Shown: positions 44,400 to 54,470 of the stretch, in pieces
Layout: the number at the start of each line of letters is the position of its first letter
How positions within the stretch are numbered: position 1 is the first letter of the stretch
NCBI RefSeq assembly: GCF_900156815.1
Contig: NZ_FTOT01000002.1
Span: 248,001 to 312,000 of the forward strand
Length of the DNA: 64,000 nt
Direction of reading: 5' to 3'
DNA from: Gemmobacter megaterium
Lineage (GTDB): Bacteria; Pseudomonadota; Alphaproteobacteria; Rhodobacterales; Rhodobacteraceae
Notes under the pieces: generated by a model
The model's input: only the letters and a program-made list of their open reading frames with translations
What the model was told of the DNA's origin: nothing
Database searches by the model: none
Program-made: the position numbers and the translations under genes

Positions 44400-44936
44400 T
44401 CAGCCCTCCAGCTTTCCCTTCAGCGCCGCCAGGCCGGCAAAGGGCCGCAATGCCTCGTCGGTCAGCGGCTCTGTCCCCGGCTCGGTGAACACGGCCTGCC
44501 CCAGTTCGGCGCCGGGCGCGCGCGGATAGTCGGGCAAGGCCAGGGCCAGCGCCTCGACCATCACGGCCTCCAGATCGACCGCCTCGGGCAAGGGCTCGCG
44601 GCTGTCATCCGCCGGCATCTCCACCTCGTCGCCGTCCGGGTCCGGCATGTCGGCGACGTAGACCCGACCCACCCGGACATCGAGCGCGAAGGGCACGGGT
44701 GCAAGCGTGACAACGCAGGCCTGATCGCCTGCCGCTTCCAGCCGCCCGTCCAGCGCAACATCCGAGCGGCCATGCGGCCGCAACTCGCCGCTGAAGCGCA
44801 ACTGCGTCAACGTCAGAAGCCCCAGGTCGTCGGCCAGGGCTGCGCGATCCGGCGCATCGGGCGCAAGCTCGAACGCGCGGCGGCGGTTGCCGGTCAGTTC
44901 CGCAGTGCGGATACGGTTGGTGGAACGGTCGGTCAT
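44400..44936 (-). CDS. yceD: YceD/DUF177 family protein
   Basis: Protein of 178 aa found beside rpmF across bacteria and plastids, where it has been linked to 23S rRNA accumulation. Here the core [21 protein letters not shown] with [12 protein letters not shown] is visible, followed by an acidic centre and the C-terminal [14 protein letters not shown]. The family's usual second Cys region is reduced to one Cys. The gap to rpmF (158 bp) contains GCCGG-N7-CCGGC at 44303-44319. Confidence 0.85.
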   Translation of the reverse strand: MTDRSTNRIRTAELTGNRRRAFELAPDAPDRAALADDLGLLTLTQLRFSGELRPHGRSDVALDGRLEAAGDQACVVTLAPVPFALDVRVGRVYVADMPDPDGDEVEMPADDSREPLPEAVDLEAVMVEALALALPDYPRAPGAELGQAVFTEPGTEPLTDEALRPFAGLAALKGKLEG

Positions 44937-45032
44937 GCGGGCCTCCGTCTGATCGCGCGGTCTTGCTTGAACCGCGCCGAAACCTTCTGTAAGCCGGATA
45001 GGAGGCTTCGGCAGTCAAGACAAGAGGACGCG

Positions 45033-45497
45033 ATGGCTAAGGCGATAATCGGGTTGCGCATGGCCCTGGTTGGGTTGGCGCTGCTGACGCTTGGCGCCTG
45101 CGCCGAGATCATCCGTAACCACGGCTATACACCATCTGACGAGGAACTGGCCGATGTCGTCGTCGGAACGGACACCCGCCAGTCGGTTGCGGCCAAGGTC
45201 GGGCGCCCCTCGGCCGGTGGCCTGATGGCCGACAGCGGCTGGTACTATGTCCAAAGCCAATGGTCCCATCGCGGTGCCCGCGCGCCCGAGGAAATCGACC
45301 GTCAGGTTCTGGCGGTCAGCTTTGATGACCGGGGCCGCGTGGCCAATATCGAAAGGTTCGGCTTGCAGGACGGCCAGGTCGTTGCCTTGTCGCGCCGCGT
45401 GACAGAGACCAACATCCGCGGCGTCGGGTTCATCCGGCAGATGATGGGCAACCTCGGCCGCTTCGACGCCGGCCAGTTCATCCGCCAGGGGCTCTGA
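45033..45497 (+). CDS. bamE: outer membrane assembly lipoprotein BamE (SmpA/OmlA)
   Basis: Lipoprotein of 154 aa. The signal ends with LGAC (acylated Cys near residue 23). The SmpA/OmlA domain follows: VVVGTDTRQSVAAKVGRPS, then WYYVQSQ and VLAVSFDDRGRVANIERFG. It belongs to the BAM complex that inserts beta-barrels such as TolC. AGAGGA precedes the ATG. It is divergent from yceD, 96 bp away. Confidence 0.9.
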   Translation: MAKAIIGLRMALVGLALLTLGACAEIIRNHGYTPSDEELADVVVGTDTRQSVAAKVGRPSAGGLMADSGWYYVQSQWSHRGARAPEEIDRQVLAVSFDDRGRVANIERFGLQDGQVVALSRRVTETNIRGVGFIRQMMGNLGRFDAGQFIRQGL

Positions 45498-45515
45498 CCC
45501 ACCCGGCACAGGCGA

Positions 45516-45542
45516 CCGGAGGCTGGCATCGCCCGCCTCCGG
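45516..45542. terminator. bidirectional hairpin between bamE and aminotransferase
   Basis: Eight-bp stem CCGGAGGC/GCCTCCGG with an 11-base loop between converging genes; no U-tract. Confidence 0.5.
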
Positions 45543-45615
45543 CGCGACAGGTGGAGCAGGGACCAAAGGCACGCCGTCCTGGGATTTACGGACAGCGGCC
45601 TGCCTGTGCGGCGAC

Positions 45616-46758
45616 TCAGCCGCGCGCGGCCATGAAGCGTTGCAGCCGTGCCAACCCCTCTGCAATGTCGGCGGTCGCCCGCGCATATGAAAAGCGCAGC
45701 GTCCGGTGCCCGCGCACGGGATCGAAATCCAGCCCCGGCGTGACCGCAACCCCAGCCCCGTTCAGGATGTCGGCGGCCAGCGCGCGGCTGTCATCGGTCA
45801 GGTCGGACACATCGGCATAGATATAGAACGCCCCGTCTGGCGGCGCGATCCGCGTGAACCCTGCTTTGGGCAACCCCTCCAGCATCAGGCGGCGATTCTC
45901 GGCATAGACGGCCCGATTTGCCTCCAGCTCCGGGATGCAGTCCAGCGCGGCCAAGGCGGCGATCTGGCTGGCATGGGGCGGGCAGATGAACATGTTCTGT
46001 GCCAGGCGTTCGACAGGCCGCACCAGCCCGTCGGGAACCACCATCCAGCCAATGCGCCAGCCGGTCATCGAGAAGTATTTCGAGAACGAGTTGATAACCA
46101 CCACCTCGTCCGTAACCTCCAGCGCGCTGACCGCCGGGGTCTCGTAATGCAGCCCGTGGTAGATCTCGTCAGAGATCAACGCGATGCCCTGCGCAGCGCA
46201 ATGGGCGGCAAGGGCCGCCAGTTCGGCCTTGCCCAGCATGGTTCCCGACGGGTTGCCGGGCGACGCGACAATAAGCCCTGCCAGATCCTCGGAAATCTGC
46301 GCAGGAACCGGCTGGAACCGCGTTTCCGGGCCGGTCGGCACGCCGACGGCCGTCAGGGACAGCGCCTTGAGGATATGCCGGTAGCTCGGGTATCCCGGCA
46401 GGCCAAGCCCCACCTTGTCGCCCGCCTCGAACAGGGCGGTGAACGCCAGCAGGAACGCGGCAGAGGATCCGGCCGTCACCACCACCCGCTCGGGGCTCAC
46501 CTCGACGCCATACCAGCGGCGATAGAGCTGTGCGATTCCCGCACGCAGTTCCGGCAGGCCAAGCGCCACGGTATATCCCAGCGGATCGCGCCCCATCGCA
46601 TCGGCCAGCGCCTGTCGCGCCGCCTCTGGCGCCGGGGTGCCCGGTTGCCCCACTTCCATGTGGATGATGTGGCGCCCCTGCACCTCCAGGCTGCGCGCGG
46701 CCTCCATCACGTCCATCACGATGAAGGGATCCACATCGCCTCGACTTGAAACCCGCAT
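45616..46758 (-). CDS. class I/II PLP-dependent aminotransferase
   Basis: Fold-type I aminotransferase of 380 aa. Features include GYTVALGLPELR, the ASPGNPSG motif, SDEIYHGL with the PLP-binding Asp and Tyr, and the Schiff-base Lys in SFSKYFSMTGWRIGW. It most resembles AspC/MalY-like enzymes of the aspartate aminotransferase group; the exact substrate is not readable. ATG 46758 has GGGGGC upstream; another in-frame ATG lies 21 bases before. Confidence 0.85.
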   Translation of the reverse strand: MRVSSRGDVDPFIVMDVMEAARSLEVQGRHIIHMEVGQPGTPAPEAARQALADAMGRDPLGYTVALGLPELRAGIAQLYRRWYGVEVSPERVVVTAGSSAAFLLAFTALFEAGDKVGLGLPGYPSYRHILKALSLTAVGVPTGPETRFQPVPAQISEDLAGLIVASPGNPSGTMLGKAELAALAAHCAAQGIALISDEIYHGLHYETPAVSALEVTDEVVVINSFSKYFSMTGWRIGWMVVPDGLVRPVERLAQNMFICPPHASQIAALAALDCIPELEANRAVYAENRRLMLEGLPKAGFTRIAPPDGAFYIYADVSDLTDDSRALAADILNGAGVAVTPGLDFDPVRGHRTLRFSYARATADIAEGLARLQRFMAARG

Positions 46759-46871
46759 GTGCTGCCCCCTATGGTACATTAAGACCGTGGACTTGTTCCG
46801 CGCCGGCGCCCCCCGGTCAAGGGTCGATCATCAATCACCGCCGGACCTCCGGCACCTCAACCGGAGTGACC

Positions 46872-47618
46872 ATGCGCCTTCTGACCGCCGCCCTTTGCCT
46901 TGCCCTTGCTGCACCGGCCTCGGCCCTTGATCTCTCCGCGATGTCCGCCACCGAACGCACGGCCTTTGGTCAGGCGGTGCGGGAATATCTGCTGGAAAAT
47001 CCCGAGGTGCTGATGGAGGCGATAGGGGTTCTGGAACAAAAGCGCGAAGCCGATCAGGTTGCCACTGATCTGAAGATCATGCGCGACAATGCCGATATGC
47101 TTTACACCAATCCCGCAGACTGGGTGGGCGGCAATCCGGCAGGCGATGTGACGGTGGTGGAATTTCTCGACTATCGCTGCGGCTATTGCCGGAAGGCATG
47201 GGAGGATGTGGAAAACCTGGTCGCCGCCGATGGCAACATCCGGCTGGTGCTGAAGGAGTTTCCGATTCTGGGCGAGGATTCGCTTGCCTCGTCGCAATTC
47301 GCCATTGCCGCGCGCAAACTGGGCGGCGACGAGACCTACAAGAAGGCGCATGATGCGCTGATCTCGCTGGTCGGCCCGGCGGATGAGGCCGCGCTGTCCG
47401 ATCTGGCAGAGGACCTCGGGCTCGACCCGGCCAAGGTTGCCGCCGAGATGATGTCGGACGAGACGGCGGCCATCATCCGCGCCAACCATCAGCTTGCGAC
47501 CTTGCTGCAAATCAATGGCACGCCCACCTTCGTGGTGAACGAAACCATGGTGCGTGGCTATGTCCCGATGGACGGGATGCGCCAGATCGTCGATGGCCAG
47601 CGCAAGAAGGCAAACTGA
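46872..47618 (+). CDS. DsbA-family periplasmic thiol-disulphide oxidoreductase
   Basis: Protein of 248 aa with a signal peptide (MRLLTAALCLALAAPASA), an N-terminal helical extension, and a thioredoxin fold with the active site DYRCGYCRKAW and the cis-Pro loop INGTPTFVVNE. The extension plus the CGYC site fits the Com1/ScsC-like group, which oxidises or isomerises disulphides. If the cysteine-containing adhesin were ever periplasmic this would matter, but type I substrates bypass the periplasm. Confidence 0.85.
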   Translation: MRLLTAALCLALAAPASALDLSAMSATERTAFGQAVREYLLENPEVLMEAIGVLEQKREADQVATDLKIMRDNADMLYTNPADWVGGNPAGDVTVVEFLDYRCGYCRKAWEDVENLVAADGNIRLVLKEFPILGEDSLASSQFAIAARKLGGDETYKKAHDALISLVGPADEAALSDLAEDLGLDPAKVAAEMMSDETAAIIRANHQLATLLQINGTPTFVVNETMVRGYVPMDGMRQIVDGQRKKAN

Positions 47619-47772
47619 GCCGGAGCCGTCACCTTTGTGTGACCCTTGGCGGAAATCGGCCGCCCGAACAGCCGTGTTTGCGGTAACACCATGATTTGGC
47701 GGGGATTCCGCGCTTTCGCCTTACCGAAATCCGGTGTAACGGGGCGGCAATCCCCTTTTCATGGAGTCGCGC

Positions 47773-48774
47773 ATGACCATTACCATCGGCATCAACGGCT
47801 TTGGCCGCATCGGGCGCTGCACGCTGTCCCATATCGCCGAGGCTGCGCGGACGGACGTGCGCGTGGTCGCCATGAATGCCACCGGCCCGATCGAGACCAA
47901 TGCCCATCTGCTGAAATACGACAGCGTGCATGGCCGGTTCGGTGGCACGGTCAAGGTGGATGGCACCACGATGGATGTGGGTCAGGGCCCGATCCGCGTG
48001 ATGTCCACCTACAACCCCGAGGAACTGGACTGGTCCGGCGTCGATGTCGTTCTGGAATGCTCGGGCAAGTTCAACGACCGCGACAAGGCCGCCGTCCACC
48101 TGCGCCATGGCGCCAAGCGGGTGCTGGTGTCGGCCCCGGCCAAGAGGGCTGACAAGACCATCGTGTTCGGTGTGAACGACGGCACGCTGACCGCCGAGGA
48201 TCTGGTCGTGTCGAACGGATCGTGCACGACCAACTGCCTGGCCCCGCTGGCCAAGGTGCTGAACGACACGGTCGGAATCGAATCGGGCATCATGACCACG
48301 ATCCATTCCTACACCGGCGATCAGCCCACGCTGGACCGCCGCCACAGCGACCTCTACCGTGCCCGTGCTGCGGCCATGGCAATGATCCCGACAACCACCG
48401 GCGCTGCCAAGGCCCTGGGCGATGTGCTGCCCGAACTTCAGGGCAAGCTGGATGGCTCGGCCGTGCGGGTGCCGACGCCGAACGTGTCCTGCGTTGATCT
48501 GACCTTTTATGCCGGCAAGGATGTGACCGCCGCCGAGATCAACGAAATCATGCGCGAAGCCGCTGCCGGTCCGATGGGCGCGGTGTTGGGGTATGACCCC
48601 GAGCCCAAGGTCTCGATAGATTTCAACCATACCACGCAATCGTCGATCTTCGCGCCGGACCAGACCCGCGTGGTCGGCAAGCGCATGGTGCGCGTGCTGT
48701 CGTGGTACGACAACGAATGGGGGTTCTCGGCCCGCATGGCGGATGTGGCGGCGGCGATGGGCCGTCTGCTCTGA
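47773..48774 (+). CDS. gap: glyceraldehyde-3-phosphate dehydrogenase, type I
   Basis: Glycolytic/gluconeogenic enzyme (333 aa). NAD-binding GINGFGRIGRCTL at the N-terminus, catalytic Cys151 in SCTTNC, and SWYDNEWGFS at the end. The second in-frame ATG (47773) is used because the first ATG (47761) contains the ribosome site GGAG. The 154-bp gap upstream holds GTCAC-N6-GTGAC (47629-47644) but no clear promoter. Confidence 0.96.
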   Translation: MTITIGINGFGRIGRCTLSHIAEAARTDVRVVAMNATGPIETNAHLLKYDSVHGRFGGTVKVDGTTMDVGQGPIRVMSTYNPEELDWSGVDVVLECSGKFNDRDKAAVHLRHGAKRVLVSAPAKRADKTIVFGVNDGTLTAEDLVVSNGSCTTNCLAPLAKVLNDTVGIESGIMTTIHSYTGDQPTLDRRHSDLYRARAAAMAMIPTTTGAAKALGDVLPELQGKLDGSAVRVPTPNVSCVDLTFYAGKDVTAAEINEIMREAAAGPMGAVLGYDPEPKVSIDFNHTTQSSIFAPDQTRVVGKRMVRVLSWYDNEWGFSARMADVAAAMGRLL

Positions 48775-48799
48775 TCCCGCTATGCCATCGTGACACGGG

Positions 48800-48822
48800 A
48801 AAGGGGCCGCAAGGCCCCTTTT
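48800..48822 (+). terminator. terminator of gap
   Basis: Nine-bp stem AAAGGGGCC/GGCCCCTTT with the stable GCAA tetraloop and a T-run of four. Confidence 0.85.
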
Positions 48823-48885
48823 GCTTGCCTGCACGGCGCGCCCGGCTTAACGCTGGCACCGACCGGAACCGTAGGAACCGACACT

Positions 48886-49026
48886 GTGACCAACACGCTC
48901 GCCATCATCCTTGCCGGGCTGGTTCTGGCCGGACTGGGCCTGGACTACCTGCTTGGGACCGGCGCGGGGCTGTTTCTGGCCCGGCGCTTTCTTGATCTGG
49001 TCGACTGGATGGTCTTCTGGCGATAG
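48886..49026 (+). CDS. small single-span membrane protein (46 aa)
   Basis: GTG-started frame with AGGA 8 bases upstream: MTNTLAIILAGLVLAGLGLD, then YLLGTGAGLFLARRFLDLVDWMVFWR. One transmembrane helix and an amphipathic Trp/Arg tail. From memory similar small proteins follow gap in related genomes. Function unknown; an inhibitor or regulator of a membrane enzyme is possible. Confidence 0.65.
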   Translation: MTNTLAIILAGLVLAGLGLDYLLGTGAGLFLARRFLDLVDWMVFWR

Positions 49027-49038
49027 CCCAGCAAGTGG

Positions 49039-50694
49039 CTATTCGGATGTCAGCGCCGCCGTCAGCGGAGCCAGCGCCAAAGAGGCCGCCCGTCCGTCCA
49101 GCGCCCATTCCAGCAGCGCCGTCACGGTTTCGGGGCGCAACCGGCCCAGCACAACCGCGCGCCCGTCCTGCTGCGCCTTGAAGGCCGCACGGTCCAGGTA
49201 GCGGCGGATCACCGGCGACGTTTCCTCCTTGGCGTCCAGATCACGAAAGATGGAAACCGTCGGCAACCCGCCGCGCCGCGCGATCTGATCTGCGGCGTTC
49301 AACCCGCGATCCCAGGTCACAAGCGCAAATCCACGCGCGGCCAGGGCGGGGGCCAGCGCCCCGGCCCAGGCACGATCCCCCTGCATCCCGCCGTCCGGCA
49401 GATCGACAACCGCCAGCGCCTGCGGAAACTGTGCCTCCAATGCCTCCATGGCGATTTCCATGTCGGCCGGGCCGCCCCGGCGCGGCAGGCCCGAGGCCAG
49501 CAAGGCCACCTCTTGCCCGGCGGCCCGCCAGACTGCGGCACGGTCCTGCGCATCGGGGTGCGACGGGTCCACGACCAGCGTCAGGGCCAGATCACTGGCC
49601 GCCAGTTCTGCCAGATCGACAGACATATCGGCACTGTCCAGCAACAGCACAGCGAATGGCGGCTTGGCATCGGAGTTGGCAAACGGACGCGCATTCCGCG
49701 CCAGCGCACCAACGGGCACCGTCGCTTGCGGCTCCGCCAGGGGCGCATCCTCGGGCGCGGCGATCCGGGGCAACCGCCCTGTCCGCACCCCCTCGACCGC
49801 ACCGCTGAAGCCCGGCGCCGGACGGGGCGGGGGGGTACCTTCGGCCTCTGGCTCTGGTGTGTCGGGCCGTGTCTGCGGGGTCGGAACCGGCGCGTCGGGC
49901 AGAACCCGCGGCCCATCCGCCATCCGCTCCTCCTCGGCCAGGGGCGGAGGGCTGGGGGCTGCCAGTTCGGGGACCGGATCCGCCGGGGGCAGAACGGGCG
50001 CCGCCTCTGACGGGACGGCCAGTGCTGGCGGCGCCGCCGGAGCCTCGGTCGGGACCGGCGCCACAGGCGACAGATCCCCGGTGCTGCCGGGCAGGTCGGG
50101 CACCGGCGCGGGCAGTATCGAGGAGGGCGGCAGATCCACCGGCCCGCTGTCCGGCGCAGATGGCGCGACAGGCCGATCCACTGGCGCGACCGCCTGCGGC
50201 AATGTCGCCGGAGGCTGATCCGCACCGTCGGCCAGCACCGGCGCCGTGTCAGCGTCGTCCCCCGCCTCGCCTTCGGCATCCGGGGGTGCGGTCGCGGGAG
50301 GCTCTGTCGGCGGCGCTTCGGCATCGGGCATCGCTTCGGGTGTCAGGGGCTGCTGGGCGGGCACCTCTGGCAGGTCCGTCGCGGGAGCTTCGGGCAATGC
50401 GGGTTCCGCCGGTTCGACAGGCCCGGCGTCCGGGGTCTCGACAGGATCTGGAACTGCGGACGGGCTGGCGGGGTCTGCCACCGGCTCTGCCGGGGTTGGC
50501 TCCGGGGGCGCCACAATCGGCGGCGTTTCGGGTGCTGACGGTGCTGCGGGGGGGGTGGCCGGATCGGGCGACACCCCGACAGGCGTTTCTGCAACCGGAG
50601 ACACCGGCAAAGGTGTGGTCAACGAGACCGCCACCAGCCCGACGCCCCCCAGAACCCCGCCCCAGAACATCCCTGCCAGAATTCCCCGGATCAC
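49039..50694 (-). CDS. yibQ: YibQ-like divergent polysaccharide deacetylase family protein
   Basis: Protein of 551 aa: an N-terminal membrane anchor (residues 1-26), a Pro/Ala/Glu linker of over 300 residues, and a C-terminal domain from about residue 344 (PFAVLLLDSADMSVDLAEL, TLVVDPSHPDA, VALLASGLP) matching the YibQ divergent deacetylases. The family's catalytic-type motifs are eroded: the second Asp after LLLD is missing and the GMNNHxGS loop is replaced by GGMQGDRAW. GTG 50694 is preferred because AGGAGG stands 5 bases ahead. yibQ beside trp genes is known from Rhodobacter sphaeroides. Confidence 0.75.
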   Translation of the reverse strand: MIRGILAGMFWGGVLGGVGLVAVSLTTPLPVSPVAETPVGVSPDPATPPAAPSAPETPPIVAPPEPTPAEPVADPASPSAVPDPVETPDAGPVEPAEPALPEAPATDLPEVPAQQPLTPEAMPDAEAPPTEPPATAPPDAEGEAGDDADTAPVLADGADQPPATLPQAVAPVDRPVAPSAPDSGPVDLPPSSILPAPVPDLPGSTGDLSPVAPVPTEAPAAPPALAVPSEAAPVLPPADPVPELAAPSPPPLAEEERMADGPRVLPDAPVPTPQTRPDTPEPEAEGTPPPRPAPGFSGAVEGVRTGRLPRIAAPEDAPLAEPQATVPVGALARNARPFANSDAKPPFAVLLLDSADMSVDLAELAASDLALTLVVDPSHPDAQDRAAVWRAAGQEVALLASGLPRRGGPADMEIAMEALEAQFPQALAVVDLPDGGMQGDRAWAGALAPALAARGFALVTWDRGLNAADQIARRGGLPTVSIFRDLDAKEETSPVIRRYLDRAAFKAQQDGRAVVLGRLRPETVTALLEWALDGRAASLALAPLTAALTSE

Positions 50695-50850
50695 AGATCC
50701 CTCCTGCCTCATACTGCCGCACGGTCCGGCAAACCTGTCCGTGGCGGTCTTGACGCCCTGCCCGCGCTGCGCGCATCTATAGCGCGACATCGGACGGGGT
50801 TCACCCCCTGAATACGCCGCAGACCGGCACAACGCCATGGGGGCACCGGC

Positions 50851-51432
50851 ATGATCCTGCTGATCGATAACTACGACAGCTTCACTTTCAACCTGGTCCA
50901 CTACCTTGGCGAACTTGGGGCAGAGGTGAAAGTGGTGCGCAATGACGCGCTGGACGTCGGGCAGGCCATGGGCCTTGGACCCGATGCGATCGTGTTGTCG
51001 CCTGGTCCCTGCGACCCTGACCGGGCGGGGATCTGCCTGCCCCTGACACTGGCCGCCGCCAAGGCGCGGGTGCCGCTGCTGGGCGTTTGCCTCGGCCATC
51101 AGACTATCGGCCAGGCCTTTGGCGGCCAGGTGGTCCGCGCCCCGCAGATCGTGCATGGCAAGACCGACCTGATGCAGCATCAGGGCCAGGGCGTGTTCGC
51201 CGGATTGCCCAACCCGCTGCGCGCCACCCGCTATCATTCGCTGGTGGTGGACCGCGCCACCCTGCCCGCCTGCCTTGACATTACCGCCGAGACCGGAGAC
51301 GGGCTGATCATGGGCCTGCGCCACCGCGATCTGCCGATCGAAGGCGTGCAGTTCCACCCGGAATCCATCGCCTCGGATCATGGCCACGACATGCTCCGCA
51401 ATTTCCTGACCAAAGCAAGGGTGCCCGCATGA
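50851..51432 (+). CDS. trpG: anthranilate synthase component II (glutamine amidotransferase)
   Basis: Supplies ammonia from glutamine to TrpE for anthranilate (193 aa). Nucleophile Cys in GVCLGHQ, His and Glu in GVQFHPESI; opening segment [17 protein letters not shown]. TrpG-type proteins may also serve p-aminobenzoate synthesis. trpE is not in the window; trpD starts inside its stop codon. Confidence 0.93.
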   Translation: MILLIDNYDSFTFNLVHYLGELGAEVKVVRNDALDVGQAMGLGPDAIVLSPGPCDPDRAGICLPLTLAAAKARVPLLGVCLGHQTIGQAFGGQVVRAPQIVHGKTDLMQHQGQGVFAGLPNPLRATRYHSLVVDRATLPACLDITAETGDGLIMGLRHRDLPIEGVQFHPESIASDHGHDMLRNFLTKARVPA

Positions 51433-52445
51433 GCATGGCCCTCAAGCCGCTGATCGCTGCCGCCAGCATCCGCCCCCTGACACGCGCCGAGGCAGAGGAC
51501 GCGTTCGGCATCCTGTTCGCGGGCGAAGCAACCCCGGCACAGATGGGCGGTCTGCTGATGGCGCTGCGCACGCGGGGCGAAACGGTGGACGAATATGCCG
51601 CTGCCGCCTCGGTGATGCGGGCGAAATGCGTCAAGGTGACCGCCCCCGAAGGCGCAATCGACATCGTGGGAACCGGCGGCGATGGCAAGGGCACGCTGAA
51701 CATCTCGACAGCCACATCCCTGGTCGTTGCCGGGGCCGGCGTCACGGTGGCCAAACATGGAAACCGCAATCTGTCGTCCAAATCCGGCGCCGCAGATGCG
51801 CTGACCGAACTGGGGCTGAACGTGATGGTCGGGCCCGACATCGTGGAGCGCTGCCTGACCGAGGCGGGCATCGGTTTCATGATGGCACCCATGCACCACC
51901 CGGCCACCCGCCATGTCGCGCCGGTGCGGATGGAACTCGGCACCCGCACCATCTTCAACATCCTCGGACCGCTGACCAACCCGGCCGGCGTGCGGCGGCA
52001 ACTGACCGGCACTTTCGCCGCCGATCTCTGCCGTCCGATGGCCGACACACTGGCCGCGCTGGGGGCCGTCAAGGCATGGATCGTGCATGGAGGCGACGGG
52101 ACCGACGAACTGTCGATCGCCGCCCCATCGACCGTTGCGGCGTTGCAAGACGGGATCGTGACCGAATTCACCCTATCGCCCGACGATGCGGGCCTGCCCT
52201 GGCATCCGTTCGAAAAGCTGCTTGGCGGAAGCCCGGCCGAAAACGCCGTCGCGCTGCGCGCGCTGCTGGATGGCGAGACCGGCGCCTATCGGGATGCCGT
52301 GCTGCTGAACTCTGCCGCGGCCTTGATCGTTGCCGACCATGCCACCACCCTGCCCGAGGGCGTGGACATGGCCCGCAGATCGCTGGACAGCGGCGCCGCA
52401 CGGGACCGGCTTGACCGGCTGCGTCGGATCACGCCCGCACAATGA
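51429..52445 (+). CDS. trpD: anthranilate phosphoribosyltransferase
   Basis: Second step of tryptophan synthesis (338 aa). PRPP-binding [14 protein letters not shown], then [21 protein letters not shown] and the acidic site with the Asp-Glu pair in GTDELS. It overlaps trpG and ung by 4 bp each. Confidence 0.95.
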   Translation: MSMALKPLIAAASIRPLTRAEAEDAFGILFAGEATPAQMGGLLMALRTRGETVDEYAAAASVMRAKCVKVTAPEGAIDIVGTGGDGKGTLNISTATSLVVAGAGVTVAKHGNRNLSSKSGAADALTELGLNVMVGPDIVERCLTEAGIGFMMAPMHHPATRHVAPVRMELGTRTIFNILGPLTNPAGVRRQLTGTFAADLCRPMADTLAALGAVKAWIVHGGDGTDELSIAAPSTVAALQDGIVTEFTLSPDDAGLPWHPFEKLLGGSPAENAVALRALLDGETGAYRDAVLLNSAAALIVADHATTLPEGVDMARRSLDSGAARDRLDRLRRITPAQ

Positions 52446-53089
52446 ACCGGCCAGAGCCCCCCGCCGCCTGGGCACACCTGCCGTTTTTCGCAACGCAATG
52501 GCCCGCGCTTTGGGACCGGCTGGCCGCAAATCCCGGCTGGCAGCCAGCCCCCGAGGCGATCTTTCGTGCCCTGGCGCTGACCCCGCCCGATGCGGCACGG
52601 GTGGTGATCCTGGGGCAGGATCCCTACCATACGCCAGGCCGCGCCACCGGGCTGGCCTTTGGGTTTCCCCCTGGCACACCGCCCAGGGACAGCCTGCGCA
52701 ACATCCTGACCGAGGTTGCCACCGACACCGGCCATGTCGCGCCCTCTGCCGATCTGACCGGCTGGGCGCGGCAGGGGGTTCTGCTGCTGAACACGGTGCT
52801 GACCGTGCCTGTCGGCCAGGCCAATGGCCACAAGGGTTGGGGCTGGGAACCACTGGTCGCGCAGATCCTGTCGCACCTGGCCACAACCGCACCGCGGGCC
52901 TTCCTGCTGTGGGGGGCGCCTGCGCAAAAGCTGTGCGCCAAGCTGCCGCGTGATGGGCACCTGTTCGTCGAAAGCCCCCATCCGTCGCCACTTGCCGCCT
53001 ATCGCGGGTTCTTCGGTTCGCGCCCGTTCAGTGCCACCAATCGCTGGCTGGCCGCACAGGGCCTGTCCGAAATCGACTGGTCGGCCTGA
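52442..53089 (+). CDS. ung: uracil-DNA glycosylase, family 1
   Basis: Removes uracil from DNA (215 aa). Water-activating loop GQDPYH with the catalytic Asp, [10 protein letters not shown], and the minor-groove loop [10 protein letters not shown] with catalytic His are present. Its ATG overlaps the trpD stop by 4 bp, so a DNA repair gene is translated as part of the tryptophan operon, with trpC 95 bp further on. Confidence 0.93.
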   Translation: MNRPEPPAAWAHLPFFATQWPALWDRLAANPGWQPAPEAIFRALALTPPDAARVVILGQDPYHTPGRATGLAFGFPPGTPPRDSLRNILTEVATDTGHVAPSADLTGWARQGVLLLNTVLTVPVGQANGHKGWGWEPLVAQILSHLATTAPRAFLLWGAPAQKLCAKLPRDGHLFVESPHPSPLAAYRGFFGSRPFSATNRWLAAQGLSEIDWSA

Positions 53090-53184
53090 GCGGTCCCGCG
53101 CCAGGATCGCATGGGCCACCGACCATGCCCAAAGCCTTCCATTCGCGGCGCTCCCGCGCTACTCACGGGAAAAGGAGATCGCCC

Positions 53185-53997
53185 ATGACCACGATCCTCG
53201 ACCGTATCAAGGCCTACAAGCTGGAAGAGATCGCCGCCGCCAAGGCCGCGTTGCCGCTCTCGGATCTTCAGGCCCAGGTGGCTGCCGCCCCCAGCCCGCG
53301 CGACTTTTCCGAGGCGCTGAGCCGTGCGGCCGTTCAAGGCTATGGGCTGATTGCCGAGATCAAGAAAGCCAGCCCGTCCAAAGGGTTGATCCGCCCCGAT
53401 TTCGATCCGCCAGCCCTTGCCCGCGCCTATGAGGAGGGCGGCGCCGCCTGTCTGTCGGTCCTGACCGATGGCCCCTCGTTCCAAGGCGCGCCCGAGTTTC
53501 TGATGCAGGCACGCGCGGCGACCGAACTGCCCTGCCTGCGCAAGGATTTCCTGTACGACCCCTGGCAGGTGCTGGAGGCGCGGGCCTGGGGCGCGGACTG
53601 CATCCTGATCATCATGGCCTCGGTCGATGACACGCTGGCGGCCGAACTTGAAACCACGGCCATGGATCTGGGCATGGATGTCCTGATCGAAATCCATGAC
53701 CGGGACGAGCTGGAACGCGCAACCCGCCTGCAATCGCCGCTGATCGGCATCAACAACCGGAACCTGCATACCTTCGAAACCAGCCTTGGGGCCACGCGCG
53801 ACCTGTCGCGTCGCGTGCCCGAAGACCGGCAGGTCGTTTCGGAAAGCGGATTGTTCACCCCCGCAGATCTGGCAGACATGGCACAATACGGCGTCCGCCG
53901 GTTCCTGATCGGCGAGGCGCTGATGCGACAGGACGATGTTGCCGCAGCCACCAGGACATTGCTGGGCCAGCCGCTGACGGCACAGGGCGGGCTCTAG
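53185..53997 (+). CDS. trpC: indole-3-glycerol phosphate synthase
   Basis: Closes the indole ring (270 aa). Barrel motifs [36 protein letters not shown] and [10 protein letters not shown] carry the catalytic Lys and Glu residues. AAAGGAG precedes the ATG. moaC follows after 2 bases. Confidence 0.96.
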   Translation: MTTILDRIKAYKLEEIAAAKAALPLSDLQAQVAAAPSPRDFSEALSRAAVQGYGLIAEIKKASPSKGLIRPDFDPPALARAYEEGGAACLSVLTDGPSFQGAPEFLMQARAATELPCLRKDFLYDPWQVLEARAWGADCILIIMASVDDTLAAELETTAMDLGMDVLIEIHDRDELERATRLQSPLIGINNRNLHTFETSLGATRDLSRRVPEDRQVVSESGLFTPADLADMAQYGVRRFLIGEALMRQDDVAAATRTLLGQPLTAQGGL

Positions 53998-53999
53998 GG

Positions 54000-54470
54000 A
54001 TGCTGACGCATTTCGACGGCAAGGGTCAGGCCCATATGGTCGATGTCTCGGACAAGGACGTCACATCGCGCACGGCCGTTGCACAGGGCGAGGTGCGGAT
54101 GTCGGCCGCCACGCTTGCCCTTGCGACCGATGGCGGCGCGAAAAAGGGCGATGTGCTGGGCGTCGCACGGCTGGCAGGCATCATGGGGGCCAAGCGCACC
54201 GCCGACCTGATCCCGCTGTGCCACCCCCTGCCCATCACCAAGGTTGCGGTTGAGTTGACCCCGGACACTGACCTGCCCGGCATCCGCATCACCGCCACCG
54301 TCCGGACCACCGGCCAGACCGGCGTCGAGATGGAGGCGCTGACGGCCGTTTCCGTCGCCGCGCTGACGATCTATGACATGCTCAAGGCCGCTGAAAAGGG
54401 GATGGAGATCGGCGCGATCCGGTTGGTGCGAAAGGAAGGCGGCAAATCCGGCCGCTACGAGGCGCCATGA
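54000..54470 (+). CDS. moaC: cyclic pyranopterin monophosphate synthase
   Basis: Molybdenum cofactor step after MoaA (156 aa). Signature [13 protein letters not shown] and [20 protein letters not shown] are complete. The start is 2 bases after the trpC stop; the stop overlaps moeA by 4 bp. Confidence 0.95.
   Translation: MLTHFDGKGQAHMVDVSDKDVTSRTAVAQGEVRMSAATLALATDGGAKKGDVLGVARLAGIMGAKRTADLIPLCHPLPITKVAVELTPDTDLPGIRITATVRTTGQTGVEMEALTAVSVAALTIYDMLKAAEKGMEIGAIRLVRKEGGKSGRYEAP

Noticed and set aside
47629-47644. GTCAC-N6-GTGAC as a gap operator
   Set aside because: Only 5-bp arms located 129 bp before the start and close to the previous stop; more likely a weak hairpin.
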